Origin: Timburyella sp030842085
GTDB lineage: Bacteria; Bacillota; Clostridia; Oscillospirales; Acutalibacteraceae
Assembly (NCBI GenBank): GCA_030842085.1
Contig: JAUUSE010000018.1
Span: 1 to 34,300, forward strand
Reading direction: 5' to 3'
Length of the DNA: 34,300 nt
Shown here: positions 24,948-34,014 of the stretch, piece by piece
Layout: every line of letters begins with the position of its first letter
How positions within the stretch are numbered: position 1 is the stretch's first letter
Made by a program: the position numbers and the translations under genes
Notes under the pieces: model-generated
What the model saw: only the letters and a program-made list of their open reading frames with translations
Databases searched by the model: none
What the model was told of the DNA's origin: nothing

Positions 24948-24976
24948 AATATAATACAAAATTATATTGATTTCAA
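24948..24976 (-). promoter_or_regulatory. Probable promoter of the lipoprotein gene
   Basis: On the minus strand TTGAAA (24976-24971) and TATATT (24953-24948) are 17 bases apart, about 42 bases upstream of the ATG. Confidence 0.6.
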
Positions 24977-25023
24977 CTTAATAATTTGTTAGGGACCGCC
25001 GTCATACAGCGTAAGCTTTTTAC

Positions 25024-25052
25024 TTGACAATATTTTTAGCGCAATATATACT
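25024..25052 (+). promoter_or_regulatory. Promoter of the TrpB2-type gene
   Basis: TTGACA (25024-25029) and TATACT (25047-25052) are separated by 17 bases. It is divergent from the lipoprotein promoter and leaves a leader of about 70 bases. Confidence 0.8.
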
Positions 25053-25128
25053 TTAATTTGCATAATAATTGTTTGTCAGTAGGCGTAAAGCCGTTTTCCG
25101 GCAGACTTAAATTGAAAGGACGAGTGTT

Positions 25129-26502
25129 ATGAGCAAGATACCGTACAGATTTTATCTTGAAGAGAAGGATATGCCGGAGACATGGTATAATGTACGCGCC
25201 GATATGAAAGTAAAATGTGCTCCGCTTATAAATCCAGCGACAATGAAGCCGGTGGAGAAAAAGGACCTCACTCCCGTATTCTGCGACGAGCTGGTAGACC
25301 AGGAGCTTGATGAAACTAACCGATATATTGAAATACCAGAGCCGGTGCGTGAGTTTTATAAGATATACCGTCCATCTCCGCTTATACGCGCGTATAATCT
25401 TGAGAAAGCATTGAATACGCCGGCAAAAATCTATTATAAATTTGAGGGAAACAATACCTCCGGCAGCCATAAGCTCAATTCTGCCGCAGCACAGGCTTAT
25501 TATGCCAAAAAAGAGGGAATGACGTCGCTTACGACAGAGACGGGAGCCGGACAGTGGGGCACAGCCTTGGCAATGGCCTGTGAATATTTCGGAATAGACC
25601 TCACTGTGTATATGGTTAAATCCAGTTTCGAGCAAAAACCGTACCGCAAGGCGGTAATGAACACGTTCGGCGCTGATATAATACCAAGTCCGAGCGATAC
25701 TACAGAGGTTGGACGCGCCATACTGAAAAATCATCCCGGCACCTCCGGCAGCCTTGGCTGCGCCATATCAGAAGCGGTAGAAAAGGCGGTATCCACCAAA
25801 AACTGCCGTTATGTATTAGGCTCGGTGCTAAATCAGGTGCTGCTGCATCAGTCGGTTATAGGACTTGAATCCAAGACGGCAATGGAAAAGCTCGGCGAAT
25901 ATCCGGACATAGTAATAGGCTGCGCGGGCGGCGGCTCTAATTTGGGAGGGCTTATGTCGGCCTTTATGCAGGACAGGCTGCTCGGAAAGAAGCATCCGTA
26001 TTTTATTGCTGTTGAGCCGGCATCGTGTCCGTCTCTTACCAGGGGCAAATTTGCATATGATTTCTGCGACACTGGCCACATTACTCCGCTTGCCAAAATG
26101 TACACATTAGGCAGCGATTTTATACCGTCGCCGAACCACGCTGGCGGACTTCGCTATCATGGAATGTCGCCGGTGCTTTCACAGCTGTATCACGACGGAT
26201 ATATAGATGAGGCTGTTTCAGTAAAGCAGACGGATGTATTTAAGGCGGCGACTTTCTTTGCGAAATATGAGACAATACTTCCCGCGCCGGAATCGTCGCA
26301 CGCGATATATGCAGCGATAGAGGAAGCAAAGAAATGCAAGGAGTCGGGCGAGGCAAAAACGATACTTTTCGGCCTCACCGGCACAGGGTACTTTGATATG
26401 GCTGCTTATATATCATATCAGGAAGGCACAATGAACGATTATATTCCTACGGATGAAGATTTACAAAGAAGCTTTGATATGCTTCCCAAGGTAGACGCTT
26501 AA
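25129..26502 (+). CDS. TrpB2-type tryptophan synthase beta-like PLP enzyme
   Basis: A 457-aa fold-type II PLP enzyme of the TrpB2 group, known to make tryptophan from indole and serine. The PLP lysine is Lys115 in NNTSGSHKLNSA. ETGAGQWGTALA (about 137-148) carries the catalytic glutamate region. The phosphate loop GCAGGGSNLGGL is at about 263-274. The 80-residue N-terminal extension and length separate it from TrpB1. No trpA or other trp gene is nearby, so it may salvage indole or act on another substrate. AAAGGA is about 8 bases before the ATG. Own promoter and terminator: monocistronic. Confidence 0.92.
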   Translation: MSKIPYRFYLEEKDMPETWYNVRADMKVKCAPLINPATMKPVEKKDLTPVFCDELVDQELDETNRYIEIPEPVREFYKIYRPSPLIRAYNLEKALNTPAKIYYKFEGNNTSGSHKLNSAAAQAYYAKKEGMTSLTTETGAGQWGTALAMACEYFGIDLTVYMVKSSFEQKPYRKAVMNTFGADIIPSPSDTTEVGRAILKNHPGTSGSLGCAISEAVEKAVSTKNCRYVLGSVLNQVLLHQSVIGLESKTAMEKLGEYPDIVIGCAGGGSNLGGLMSAFMQDRLLGKKHPYFIAVEPASCPSLTRGKFAYDFCDTGHITPLAKMYTLGSDFIPSPNHAGGLRYHGMSPVLSQLYHDGYIDEAVSVKQTDVFKAATFFAKYETILPAPESSHAIYAAIEEAKKCKESGEAKTILFGLTGTGYFDMAAYISYQEGTMNDYIPTDEDLQRSFDMLPKVDA

Positions 26503-26514
26503 AACAGCTTTAAT

Positions 26515-26543
26515 AAAAAACGCGGTTTCGGCCGCGTTTTTTT
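26515..26543 (+). terminator. Rho-independent terminator of the TrpB2-type gene
   Basis: An A-run, stem CGCGG/CCGCG (26521-26525 with 26532-26536) and TTTTTTT follow the stop by about 12 bases. Confidence 0.9.
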
Positions 26544-26609
26544 ACTTTAGACGTATATAAAGATTACTTAGGCTTTAAAGCTTAAGTTCAGTTTATTTTT
26601 GAGTAAATA

Positions 26610-26618
26610 TGTTATAAT
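26610..26618 (+). promoter_or_regulatory. Candidate extended -10 promoter of the ABC exporter
   Basis: TGT-TATAAT at 26610-26618 has the extended -10 TG. The -35 region (about 26590-26595) is poor. The transcript would have a leader of about 180 bases before the ABC ATPase gene. Confidence 0.45.
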
Positions 26619-26670
26619 ATTAATTGCCTATTAAGCTGTCGAATAAAGCATAGGGATATTAAATGTAGAA

Positions 26671-26705
26671 AACTAACAAATATTGTATCTAATTCAATGT
26701 TAGTT
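26671..26705. promoter_or_regulatory. Inverted repeat in the ABC exporter leader
   Basis: AACTAACA (26671-26678) and its complement TGTTAGTT (26698-26705) are separated by 19 bases. It may be an operator with two half-sites or a leader stem. Confidence 0.35.
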
Positions 26706-26804
26706 AACAAATAAAATACATTTACATATTAAAATAAAAACAAATGGTAATTTAACGTGACTAATAGCAGTTTAAATTATTTTTGAATGATGGGAGGGAA
26801 TTAT

Positions 26805-27506
26805 ATGAGCTTTATAAAGTTTGACAAAGTAACAAAAGACTATCATAGCGGAGAGGTAACGATACGTGCGCTGAGCGATGCAAGCTTTGAGGTCGAAAAG
26901 GGAGAGATATGCGTAATCGTCGGAGAATCGGGTGCAGGAAAGACGACGCTGCTTAATATTTTAGGCGGCATGGATTCTCTTACGTCGGGCAGTGTAACGG
27001 TAGACGGAGTAGATATATCAAAGTTTAATAAGCGGCAGCTCACAGATTATCGGCGCTATGACATAGGCTTTGTATTTCAGTTTTATAATCTTATACCTAA
27101 TCTTACAGCGATAGAAAATGTTGAAATAGCGGCTCAGCTCAGTAAGGATTCCCTTGATGCGGCGGCGGTGCTTGAGCAGGTAGGACTTAAGGACCGCACC
27201 GGAAATTTTCCGGCGCAGCTTTCCGGCGGTGAGCAGCAGCGCGTCGCCATTGCAAGGGCGCTTGCCAAGCGTCCTAAGCTGCTGCTGTGCGATGAGCCTA
27301 CCGGCGCGCTGGACTATAAGACGGGCAAGTCTATTTTAAAACTTTTGCAGGATACAAGCAGAGCGAATAACATGACGGTGATTATAATAACGCACAACCA
27401 TGCGCTTACCGCCATGGCGGATCGCGTTATAAGTGTAAAGAGCGGTGAAATTTCATCTATAGAAAAGAACGGCACAGCAACGCCTGTTGAAGAGATTGAG
27501 TGGTGA
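26805..27506 (+). CDS. ABC transporter ATP-binding protein (MacB/LolD type)
   Basis: A 233-aa ATPase of the MacB/LolD/BceA group. Walker A is GESGAGKTT (about 37-45), the Q-loop is VFQFYNLIPNLTAIENV (about 86-102), the signature is LSGGEQQR (about 141-148), Walker B is LLLCDEPTGALD (about 161-172), and the switch histidine is in THNHAL. The Q-loop and FYNLIP are typical of exporters of lipoproteins, peptides or drugs. ATG 26805 is chosen because GGGAGGG precedes it; an ATG at 26787 lies before that site. The permease gene begins 8 bases after the stop. Confidence 0.93.
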   Translation: MSFIKFDKVTKDYHSGEVTIRALSDASFEVEKGEICVIVGESGAGKTTLLNILGGMDSLTSGSVTVDGVDISKFNKRQLTDYRRYDIGFVFQFYNLIPNLTAIENVEIAAQLSKDSLDAAAVLEQVGLKDRTGNFPAQLSGGEQQRVAIARALAKRPKLLLCDEPTGALDYKTGKSILKLLQDTSRANNMTVIIITHNHALTAMADRVISVKSGEISSIEKNGTATPVEEIEW

Positions 27507-27513
27507 TTGCTAT

Positions 27514-29973
27514 ATGAATAACTTTACTTTCAAAATGCTTATGCGCAGCATTCGCACGTCGGCGGGGCGATATTTTGCAATACTGGCGATAATAGCTTTG
27601 GGAGTAGGCTTTTTTTCAGGGCTTAAAAACGCACGTCCGGCTATGGAAAAAACGGCGGAAAAATACCTTAGCGAGCATAATTTATACGACTTTGAGCTTA
27701 TATCGACATTAGGTTTTACTGATAGTGATGTTGAGGCATTTGCTTCTCTTGACGAAATTTTGTCAGCAGAGGGCGGCCACAGCACCGATGTATTGGCATA
27801 TATGGAAAATTCCGATGAGCAGTCATATAAAGTGTACGGCCTGCCGGAAAAGATAAATACTGTAGAGCTTAAATCTGGCCGCATGCCGCAGTCGGAGTCG
27901 GAGTGTGTGGTTGACGCGGACTTATTTTCAGAGGAGGATATAGGAAAGACAATAATCTTTGACAAGTCAGAAGAAAATAGCGATTATAATTTAATCCGTA
28001 CGGAATTTACTATAGCAGGATTAGTTCAGTCGCCGCTTTATATAAGCAATGACCGAGGCACATCTGCACTTGGCGACGGCACTACAGACGGATTTATATA
28101 TGTAATGCCCGAAGTGTTTACTTCAGAAGTATATACCGAGCTGTGGCTGGACTCCGACATTGAGTATTCTTATTTAAGCAATGATTACGCCGATGCCGTA
28201 AATGCGGCAGAGGGGAGCGTTGTTGCCCTGCTTGAGGAGTTGGCAGAAAATCGCTATAACGATATGATAAAGGATATAGAAACTGCGTACGGCGCACAGG
28301 CGGCGGCTATGACGGACATGGTGCCGACACCTGAGACCTATGTCTTGACACAGGAAGAAAACGAGGGCATAGCCTTTTACAAAAACGATACTTCCATAGT
28401 TGACAGCGTGGCAAATGTGTTTCCGGTGTTTTTCCTGCTTATTGCCGCCCTTGTCTGCATGACGTCCATGACGCGAATGGTAAATGAGGACCGCACCCAG
28501 ATAGGTACACTGAAAGCAATGGGGTATCGTGCTTCGACAATATGCATGAAATATATAGCATATTCCGGAAGCGCTACAATAATAGGCACGCTTATAGGAT
28601 TTTTCTTAGGAACGTGGGGACTGCCGAAAATAATATGGATGGCATATGGCATACTTTATCACTTCGCGCCGCTTGAGTTTGAATTTCTTCCGTCGATGCT
28701 TATCGGTTGTTTGGCGGTATCCCTCGCCTGCACGGTGGGAGTAACTCTATTTTCATGCATCAGGGAGCTTATGGAAAAACCCGCGCAGCTGATACGCCCG
28801 AAAGCGCCGAAAAGCGGTAAGCGTATATTGCTGGAGCGTATAAAGCCGTTGTGGAACAGAATTTCTTTTTTGGGCAAGGTAACTATAAGAAACGCATTTA
28901 GATACAAAAAGCGCATGTTTATGATGCTGCTTGGAATAGGCGGCTGTACGGCACTGCTGGTGGCGGGATTTGGTCTGCGTGATTCTATTTCTCACGTTTT
29001 AGACGACCAGTATGAAAAAATACTGCACTATGACTTGTCGGTCACAATATCGGATAGCACTGATGATGCCAAGCAGAGGCTTGAGGATATATGGAAAGAT
29101 TATGCAGATGCTTCCTGCTTTTTATATCAAACAACGGCTGATATTTCTAAGGCTGACAAAACAGAGAGTGTAACGGTAGTGTCGGCAAACGAGGGAACGC
29201 TGGACGGATTTGTCACGCTGAAAAGCGGAGACAATGAGATAAGCAGTCCAAAAGAAGGAGAAATTGTATTAAGCAGTAAGCTTGCTGGAAATCTAAACGC
29301 TGAAGTGGGAGATGCCATTTCAGTGACGGATGCGGATAAAAATACAATTAATTTAACGCTTATTGGCATATGCGACAACTATGTTGGACATTATGCCTAT
29401 GTCTCGAATGAGTCATGGAGTAGCACACCGGCTGATAATACAGCTTATTTAGTGCTTAAAAGCACAGCGGATGAGGATGACTTGTCGGTAAAGCTGAGGC
29501 AAGATGAGGCGGTTGCCAGCGTAACAAGCAGTGCATCACAGCGCGATAAGGTGCAGTCGTCAATGTCGAGTATGAATTATATTGTACTGGTTATTATAAT
29601 TTGTGCCGGCGCACTGGCGTTTATAGTGTTGTTTAATCTTACAAATATAAATCTGATAGAGCGCACGCGCGAGGTGGCGACGGTAAAGGTGCTTGGCTTC
29701 CATAAAAAGGAGCAGGCGGCATATATTCTAAGGGAAAACCTCTTTCTTTCTGGAATAGGCGGAGCGATAGGTCTGGCATTTGGAAAACTGTTGCATTGGT
29801 ATGTTATGAGTCAGATAAATGTTGATATGGTATCTTTCGGAATGAGAATAACAGTATTAAGCTATATTCTTGCCTTTGTGCTCACAATTCTGTTTGCCTT
29901 TATAGTAAATTTCTTTATGCGATTTAAGCTTGACAGCATAGACATGGCAGAATCTCTTAAATCGGTGGAATAG
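27514..29973 (+). CDS. FtsX-like ABC transporter permease
   Basis: An 819-aa permease with two FtsX domains. An N-terminal helix (about 19-36, YFAILAIIALGVGFFSGL) precedes a large extracytoplasmic domain (about 40-280). Then comes an FtsX block of three to four helices (about 300-420), another helix (about 470-490), a second extracytoplasmic domain (about 495-680), and a final FtsX block (about 690-815). The motif IGTLKAMGYRASTI and the later VATVKVLGFHKKEQAAYILRE are FtsX coupling-helix sequences. With the ATPase it forms an exporter, probably extracting molecules from the membrane; substrate unknown. No two-component system adjoins it, unlike Bce modules. Confidence 0.9.
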   Translation: MNNFTFKMLMRSIRTSAGRYFAILAIIALGVGFFSGLKNARPAMEKTAEKYLSEHNLYDFELISTLGFTDSDVEAFASLDEILSAEGGHSTDVLAYMENSDEQSYKVYGLPEKINTVELKSGRMPQSESECVVDADLFSEEDIGKTIIFDKSEENSDYNLIRTEFTIAGLVQSPLYISNDRGTSALGDGTTDGFIYVMPEVFTSEVYTELWLDSDIEYSYLSNDYADAVNAAEGSVVALLEELAENRYNDMIKDIETAYGAQAAAMTDMVPTPETYVLTQEENEGIAFYKNDTSIVDSVANVFPVFFLLIAALVCMTSMTRMVNEDRTQIGTLKAMGYRASTICMKYIAYSGSATIIGTLIGFFLGTWGLPKIIWMAYGILYHFAPLEFEFLPSMLIGCLAVSLACTVGVTLFSCIRELMEKPAQLIRPKAPKSGKRILLERIKPLWNRISFLGKVTIRNAFRYKKRMFMMLLGIGGCTALLVAGFGLRDSISHVLDDQYEKILHYDLSVTISDSTDDAKQRLEDIWKDYADASCFLYQTTADISKADKTESVTVVSANEGTLDGFVTLKSGDNEISSPKEGEIVLSSKLAGNLNAEVGDAISVTDADKNTINLTLIGICDNYVGHYAYVSNESWSSTPADNTAYLVLKSTADEDDLSVKLRQDEAVASVTSSASQRDKVQSSMSSMNYIVLVIIICAGALAFIVLFNLTNINLIERTREVATVKVLGFHKKEQAAYILRENLFLSGIGGAIGLAFGKLLHWYVMSQINVDMVSFGMRITVLSYILAFVLTILFAFIVNFFMRFKLDSIDMAESLKSVE

Positions 29974-30060
29974 AAAGGTGATTAATCTTTAGCAAAATTG
30001 AGCTTAGCTTGTTAAAATTACAGATTGCTGTTATAGTGTTTAGATTAAAACTTTTAAGCT

Positions 30061-30093
30061 AAAAATCCGTATGAGCTTTCATGCGGATTTTTT
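30061..30093 (+). terminator. Rho-independent terminator of the ABC exporter operon
   Basis: A stem of about 13 bp with one G-U pair (30062-30074 with 30079-30091) closes a GCTT tetraloop and runs into TTTTTTC. Confidence 0.9.
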
Positions 30094-30176
30094 CTTTTGT
30101 ATGCTTTGCTTGACCGCGAATATTATATTTTACTTTGCAGATAATAATAAGGAAAATATATTGGAGGAAAGTAAAA

Positions 30177-30620
30177 ATGCAAATGACGAATCAAGAATAC
30201 GGCAAGCTTGTAGAGAAAAAATCACCGCCGACAAAAAAGATAAAAAATTGCATATTTGCCTTTCTATTCGGAGGGGCGATATGCACATTAGGCCAGCTCC
30301 TTATGATGCTTTATACCATGGCGGGACTGAGCGAAACACAGGTAAAAATGGCGGTGCCGGTAACGCTTATATTTTTAGCGTGTGTTGCTACGGGATTTAA
30401 GGTTTTCGACTCGGTAGCTGTTATAGCGGGAGCGGGAACGCTGGTGCCGATAACAGGTTTTGCCAATGCTGTGCTCTCTCCGGCAATAGAGTTTAAGTCA
30501 GAAGGTCATGTAATGGGCATAGGCGCAAAGATGTTTAGCATTGCCGGGCCTGTAATAGTATTCGGGCTTACGGCAGGGGTCGTATATGGGCTTGTGCTAA
30601 GCATATTCAGGCTGTTTTAA
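30177..30620 (+). CDS. spoVAC: Stage V sporulation protein AC
   Basis: A 147-aa membrane protein of the SpoVA channel, which moves dipicolinic acid into the forespore and releases it at germination; in Bacillus SpoVAC acts as a mechanosensitive channel. The sequence has a basic N-terminus and about four transmembrane helices, with family blocks FLFGGAICTLGQLLMM, GFKVFDSVAVIAGAGTLVPITGFANAV (about 75-101) and SEGHVMGIGAKMFSIAGPVIVFG. ATG 30177 is preferred because GGAGG is about 9 bases upstream; a longer frame to 30135 lacks one. A weak sigma-G-like pair (GTATG 30099-30103, AATATTA 30119-30125) lies upstream. spoVAD follows after 164 bases. Confidence 0.93.
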   Translation: MQMTNQEYGKLVEKKSPPTKKIKNCIFAFLFGGAICTLGQLLMMLYTMAGLSETQVKMAVPVTLIFLACVATGFKVFDSVAVIAGAGTLVPITGFANAVLSPAIEFKSEGHVMGIGAKMFSIAGPVIVFGLTAGVVYGLVLSIFRLF

Positions 30621-30784
30621 AATTATTGCCGCAATCACGGCAAAAGCATAATTTTCTAAACAATATTGTCCATACTGCCATAAGCGTTAAATAGTATATG
30701 TTAAGCAGAAACGGTTCAGCGTGTTCAAAGTGAATTTTAGGCGTAGCAGCACCTTATTAAAAATAACAGAAAAGGATGATTTAA

Positions 30785-31789
30785 ATGCCGCAAAGAGTCG
30801 GGCACACATTAATACTGCCATCTAAGCCGTCGGTTACAGGTTACGCGGCGGTTGTTGGAAAGAAAGAAGGAGAGGGCCCTTTAGCACAGTGGTTTGATAA
30901 AATAAATGAAGATACGACATTAGGCGAAGCATCCTGGGAAAAGGCGGAAAGTGCGCTTGTAAGGGATGCCCTCAGCTTTGCACTAGATAAATCGAATAAT
31001 CCGCCGTCGAACATAGACTACCTGTTTGCGGGAGACCTTTTAAATCAATGTACGGGCACGTCGTTCGGCTTAAGGGACTACAACATACCGTATATAGGAG
31101 TATATGGGGCATGTTCGACAATGGCTTTGACGCTGGCTCAGGCGGCTATATATGTTGACGGCGGCGCAGCGCAAAAATGCGCGGCAGCGACCTCTTCGCA
31201 CTTTTGCTCAGCCGAAAGGCAGTTCCGCCAGCCGTTGGAATACGGCGGGCAGCGCCCGCCGACGTCGCAGTGGACGGTGACGGGCGCCGGCGCCGCTATA
31301 GTTGAAAACACCGGACCAGGTCCGTTTATATCTTCTGTTACAATTGGCAAAATGGTGGATTACGGAATAAAGGATGCAAACAATATGGGCGCTGCAATGG
31401 CGCCGGCGGCAGCGGATACAATAAAAACTTATTTTGAAGATACAAATACCGCGCCAGAAAACTATGATTTAATTTTAACGGGAGACCTGGCAAGAATAGG
31501 TTCAGACCTGCTTTATGAGCTGCTGGACCGGGAAAATATTAATATTAGAGAGAAGCATAACGACTGCGGACTTATGATATTTGACCGCAAAAAGCAAAAA
31601 GTAAATGCCGGTGCGTCGGGATGCGGCTGTGCCGCAACGGTACTCTGCTCTTACGTCTTTGAGCAAATGCGACAGAGAAATCTTAAAAATATATTATTCT
31701 GCGCCACTGGTGCGCTTATGTCGACTACCACAAGCCAGCAGGGAGAATCTATACCGTCGGTTGCGCACCTTTTAAATATAACAATATAG
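30785..31789 (+). CDS. spoVAD: Stage V sporulation protein AD
   Basis: A 334-aa thiolase-fold protein; in Bacillus SpoVAD binds dipicolinic acid on the SpoVA complex. The N-terminus RVGHTLILPSKPSVTGYAAV, the block DYLFAGDLLNQCTGTSFGLRDYNIPYIGVYGACSTM (about 76-111), SSHFCSAERQFRQPLEYG (about 137-154) and the C-terminal GCGCAATV with LFCATGALMSTTTSQQGESIPSVAHLL are all typical. AAAGGATG is about 8 bases before the ATG. The usual third gene, spoVAE, is missing: a strong hairpin follows 73 bases after the stop. Expression is presumably in the forespore; I see no firm sigma-G promoter. Confidence 0.95.
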   Translation: MPQRVGHTLILPSKPSVTGYAAVVGKKEGEGPLAQWFDKINEDTTLGEASWEKAESALVRDALSFALDKSNNPPSNIDYLFAGDLLNQCTGTSFGLRDYNIPYIGVYGACSTMALTLAQAAIYVDGGAAQKCAAATSSHFCSAERQFRQPLEYGGQRPPTSQWTVTGAGAAIVENTGPGPFISSVTIGKMVDYGIKDANNMGAAMAPAAADTIKTYFEDTNTAPENYDLILTGDLARIGSDLLYELLDRENINIREKHNDCGLMIFDRKKQKVNAGASGCGCAATVLCSYVFEQMRQRNLKNILFCATGALMSTTTSQQGESIPSVAHLLNITI

Positions 31790-31862
31790 GTAATTAGCGG
31801 GACAAAATGTAATGCCGGACCAATGCCTCGCGTCAAAAAATGCGTAATGAAGATTAACCTCC

Positions 31863-31902
31863 ACAAGAAAAGGTTCTGCCATGCGGCAGAACCTTTTCTT
31901 GT
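31863..31902. terminator. 18-bp perfect hairpin after spoVAD
   Basis: Bases 31863-31880 and 31885-31902 are perfect inverted copies around an ATGC loop, with AAGAAAA and TTTTCTT inside the arms. It closes the spoVA pair. A copy of the dispersed repeat follows, as after the hairpin at 1581-1628. Confidence 0.75.
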
Positions 31903-32416
31903 GTCTGCTTTAGAGCGTTTACAGCGGCGGATAAAAAGCCTCGGCCGGCTGTTTTTGAATACTGCTAACCTGGTAAAAGCAGGACTGTTCCATTTGAAAA
32001 CTTGAGAAGCTTTAAAAGAGCCGGAATTAATGGACTTTGCAGCTGACAAAGCGCCGGCGGCTGGTTTGCCGGCGATAGTGCAAGCGATGCCATGAATGCT
32101 TTCGGCGCCCCCTCCAAAGGACCGGCAGACACTCCCATTGTGGCCTGCGCAAAGCACTGGATTGCTTGGCTTCGATTAGATGCTAAAATATATGACATAG
32201 CCTTTAAATGCTTATATGATTGAACGTGTAGGATAATATATTCGCTGATAATGCAAAAGAAATAGATTGTCATTTAAAGGCGAAATAAAATTTTGTGCCG
32301 AAATTATACCAAATATGTAACAAGGATTTCATATTGCTGGAGGGACTTGAGATTTTTATTTTGGTTTGATAATGTATATATATAAAATATTAGCATAATA
32401 TAGGGGACTGGGTAGC
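31903..32416. other. Intergenic region between spoVAD and the hexomutase gene
   Basis: About 510 bases with no supported gene. A minus-strand open frame of 168 codons (31651-32157) runs through the spoVAD 3' end and the hairpin, so it is not credible. The first part carries repeat copy 2; the last 130 bases are AT-rich and probably hold the promoter of the next gene. Confidence 0.5.
31951..32095 (+). repeat. Dispersed repeat, copy 2 of 2
   Basis: The 28-base core at about 31952-31979 matches copy 1 at 24 positions, and a second block near 32078-32095 also resembles copy 1. Order and orientation relative to the preceding perfect hairpin are the same. This copy is more GC-rich than copy 1, so base composition has diverged. 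Confidence 0.45.
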
Positions 32417-33919
32417 ATGATTTCTCTGAAGAGCGGCACAGATATAAGAGGAATTGCATCAGAGGGAGTAGACGGCGAGCATATAAATTTGACCGATGAT
32501 GTAATAAAGAAAATAACGGCGGCATTTGTAAAATGGCTGTCGAATTATACATCGAAGCCGGAAGACTCGCTGGTTGTTTCCATAGGGCATGATTCGCGCA
32601 TATCTGCTGAACGCATAAAGGCGGCGGCAATATCGGCAATGGGCGGCATAGGTAAAATATATGATACCGGGCTTGCATCGACGCCGGCGATGTTTATGTC
32701 TGTTATAGACCTTGACTGCGACGGAGCTGTACAGATTACAGCGAGCCATCATCCGTTTAATAGAAACGGGCTGAAATTTTTCACTAAAAACGGCGGACTG
32801 AATGAGAAGGATATTGAAGACATACTGCGCTTGGCAGAAAAAATTGATGACGTATCTGATAAAAGCGGAAATATAGAAAAAATTGATTATATGTCCGACT
32901 ATGCGGCGAGGCTTAGGAAGCTCATATGCGACGGGCTGGGCAAAAGCGAAGCGGACAAACCGCTGAGCGGAGTTAAAATTGCAGTGGATGCCTCTAACGG
33001 AGCCGGCGGATTTTATGCTGAAAAGGTGCTCCATAAATTAGGCGCAGATATAAGCGGAAGCAGATATCTTGAGCCGGACGGCATGTTTCCAAACCACGTG
33101 CCAAATCCTGAGGACGCCGCGGCGATGGAGTCGATTTCAGAAGCAGTGCTTAAAAGCGGCGCAGATTTTGGCGTAATTTTCGATACCGACGTCGATCGCG
33201 CAGCCTGTGTTGACAGCAAGGGCATGCCGATAAACCGCAATCGCCTTGTAGCGCTTGCAGCGGCCATAGCCTTAGAGCAGTGTCCCGGCGGTACAATAGT
33301 GACGGACAGCACCACCTCTGCAGGGCTAAAATTATTTATAGAGGATACGCTTAAGGGAAAGCATCACAGATATCGCCGCGGATACCGCAACGTAATAAAC
33401 GAGGGTATAAAGCTAAACGAAAGCGGTGAAAACTGTCCGCTGGCTATTGAGACATCCGGCCACGCTGCTTTTAAAAACAATTATTTTTTAGATGACGGGG
33501 CATATCTTATAACGCTAATAATAGTAAAAATGATGCAGCTGCGCAGCGAGGGCAGGAGTCTTGATGACCTTATAGAAGCGCTGGAGGAGCCGGCGGAAGA
33601 GGCAGTATACAGATTTGACATCATTTACAGCGATTTTAGAAGCTATGGCCAAAAGGTAATATCACTGCTTATGGACTTTGCTGATAAGAATCCACGGTGC
33701 AGGATGGCTCAGGACAATTATGAAGGCGTAAGGGTATATTGCTCTGCTGACGAGAGAGACTGGTTTTTACTGAGGCTAAGCGTACATGACCCAGTATTAT
33801 CGCTTAATATTGAAAGTGCGCATAAGGGCGGAGTGGCAAAAATAAAAAAGCTGTTAAAGCCGTTTTTCCTTAATTTCAGCGGCCTTAATATATCTTCGTT
33901 GTGCTGTGAAGCAGAATAG
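32417..33919 (+). CDS. Phosphoglucomutase/phosphomannomutase family protein
   Basis: A 500-aa alpha-D-phosphohexomutase. The N-terminal GTDIRGIA is typical. The phosphoserine loop is TASHHPFNRNG (108-118, Ser110; the usual TASHNP has His for Asn here). The metal loop is DTDVDRA (256-262), and the sugar-binding loop is ETSGHAAFK (345-353). HRYRRGYRNVINEGIKLN (318-335) is a variant seen in a subset of the family. The C-terminal phosphate-binding domain contains RLSVHDPVLSLNIES (about 453-467), again non-standard. Whether glucose or mannose phosphate is preferred cannot be told. It stands alone and ends before a strong terminator; ATG 32417 follows a GGGG-rich site. Confidence 0.88.
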   Translation: MISLKSGTDIRGIASEGVDGEHINLTDDVIKKITAAFVKWLSNYTSKPEDSLVVSIGHDSRISAERIKAAAISAMGGIGKIYDTGLASTPAMFMSVIDLDCDGAVQITASHHPFNRNGLKFFTKNGGLNEKDIEDILRLAEKIDDVSDKSGNIEKIDYMSDYAARLRKLICDGLGKSEADKPLSGVKIAVDASNGAGGFYAEKVLHKLGADISGSRYLEPDGMFPNHVPNPEDAAAMESISEAVLKSGADFGVIFDTDVDRAACVDSKGMPINRNRLVALAAAIALEQCPGGTIVTDSTTSAGLKLFIEDTLKGKHHRYRRGYRNVINEGIKLNESGENCPLAIETSGHAAFKNNYFLDDGAYLITLIIVKMMQLRSEGRSLDDLIEALEEPAEEAVYRFDIIYSDFRSYGQKVISLLMDFADKNPRCRMAQDNYEGVRVYCSADERDWFLLRLSVHDPVLSLNIESAHKGGVAKIKKLLKPFFLNFSGLNISSLCCEAE

Positions 33920-33973
33920 TACTGCAATATTTTGTTTGATTATTTTTTAACGAGTAACTGTAGAAATGATTAT

Positions 33974-34014
33974 AAAAAGATAGGAGTAAATTAATTTGCT
34001 CCTATCTTTTTAAT
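33974..34014 (+). terminator. Rho-independent terminator of the hexomutase gene
   Basis: A 13-bp perfect stem (33974-33986 with 33999-34011), extended inward by AAAT/ATTT, ends in TTTTTAAT, about 55 bases after the stop. Confidence 0.85.

Noticed and set aside
30099..30125. Sigma-G-like promoter before spoVAC
   Set aside because: The -35 GTATG fits but the -10 AATATTA and spacing are imperfect, so it is mentioned only in the gene entry.
31651..32157. Minus-strand open frame of 168 codons over the spoVAD 3' end
   Set aside because: It overlaps spoVAD and a perfect hairpin. Its apparent likeness to the frame at 1494-1868 is explained by the shared DNA repeat.
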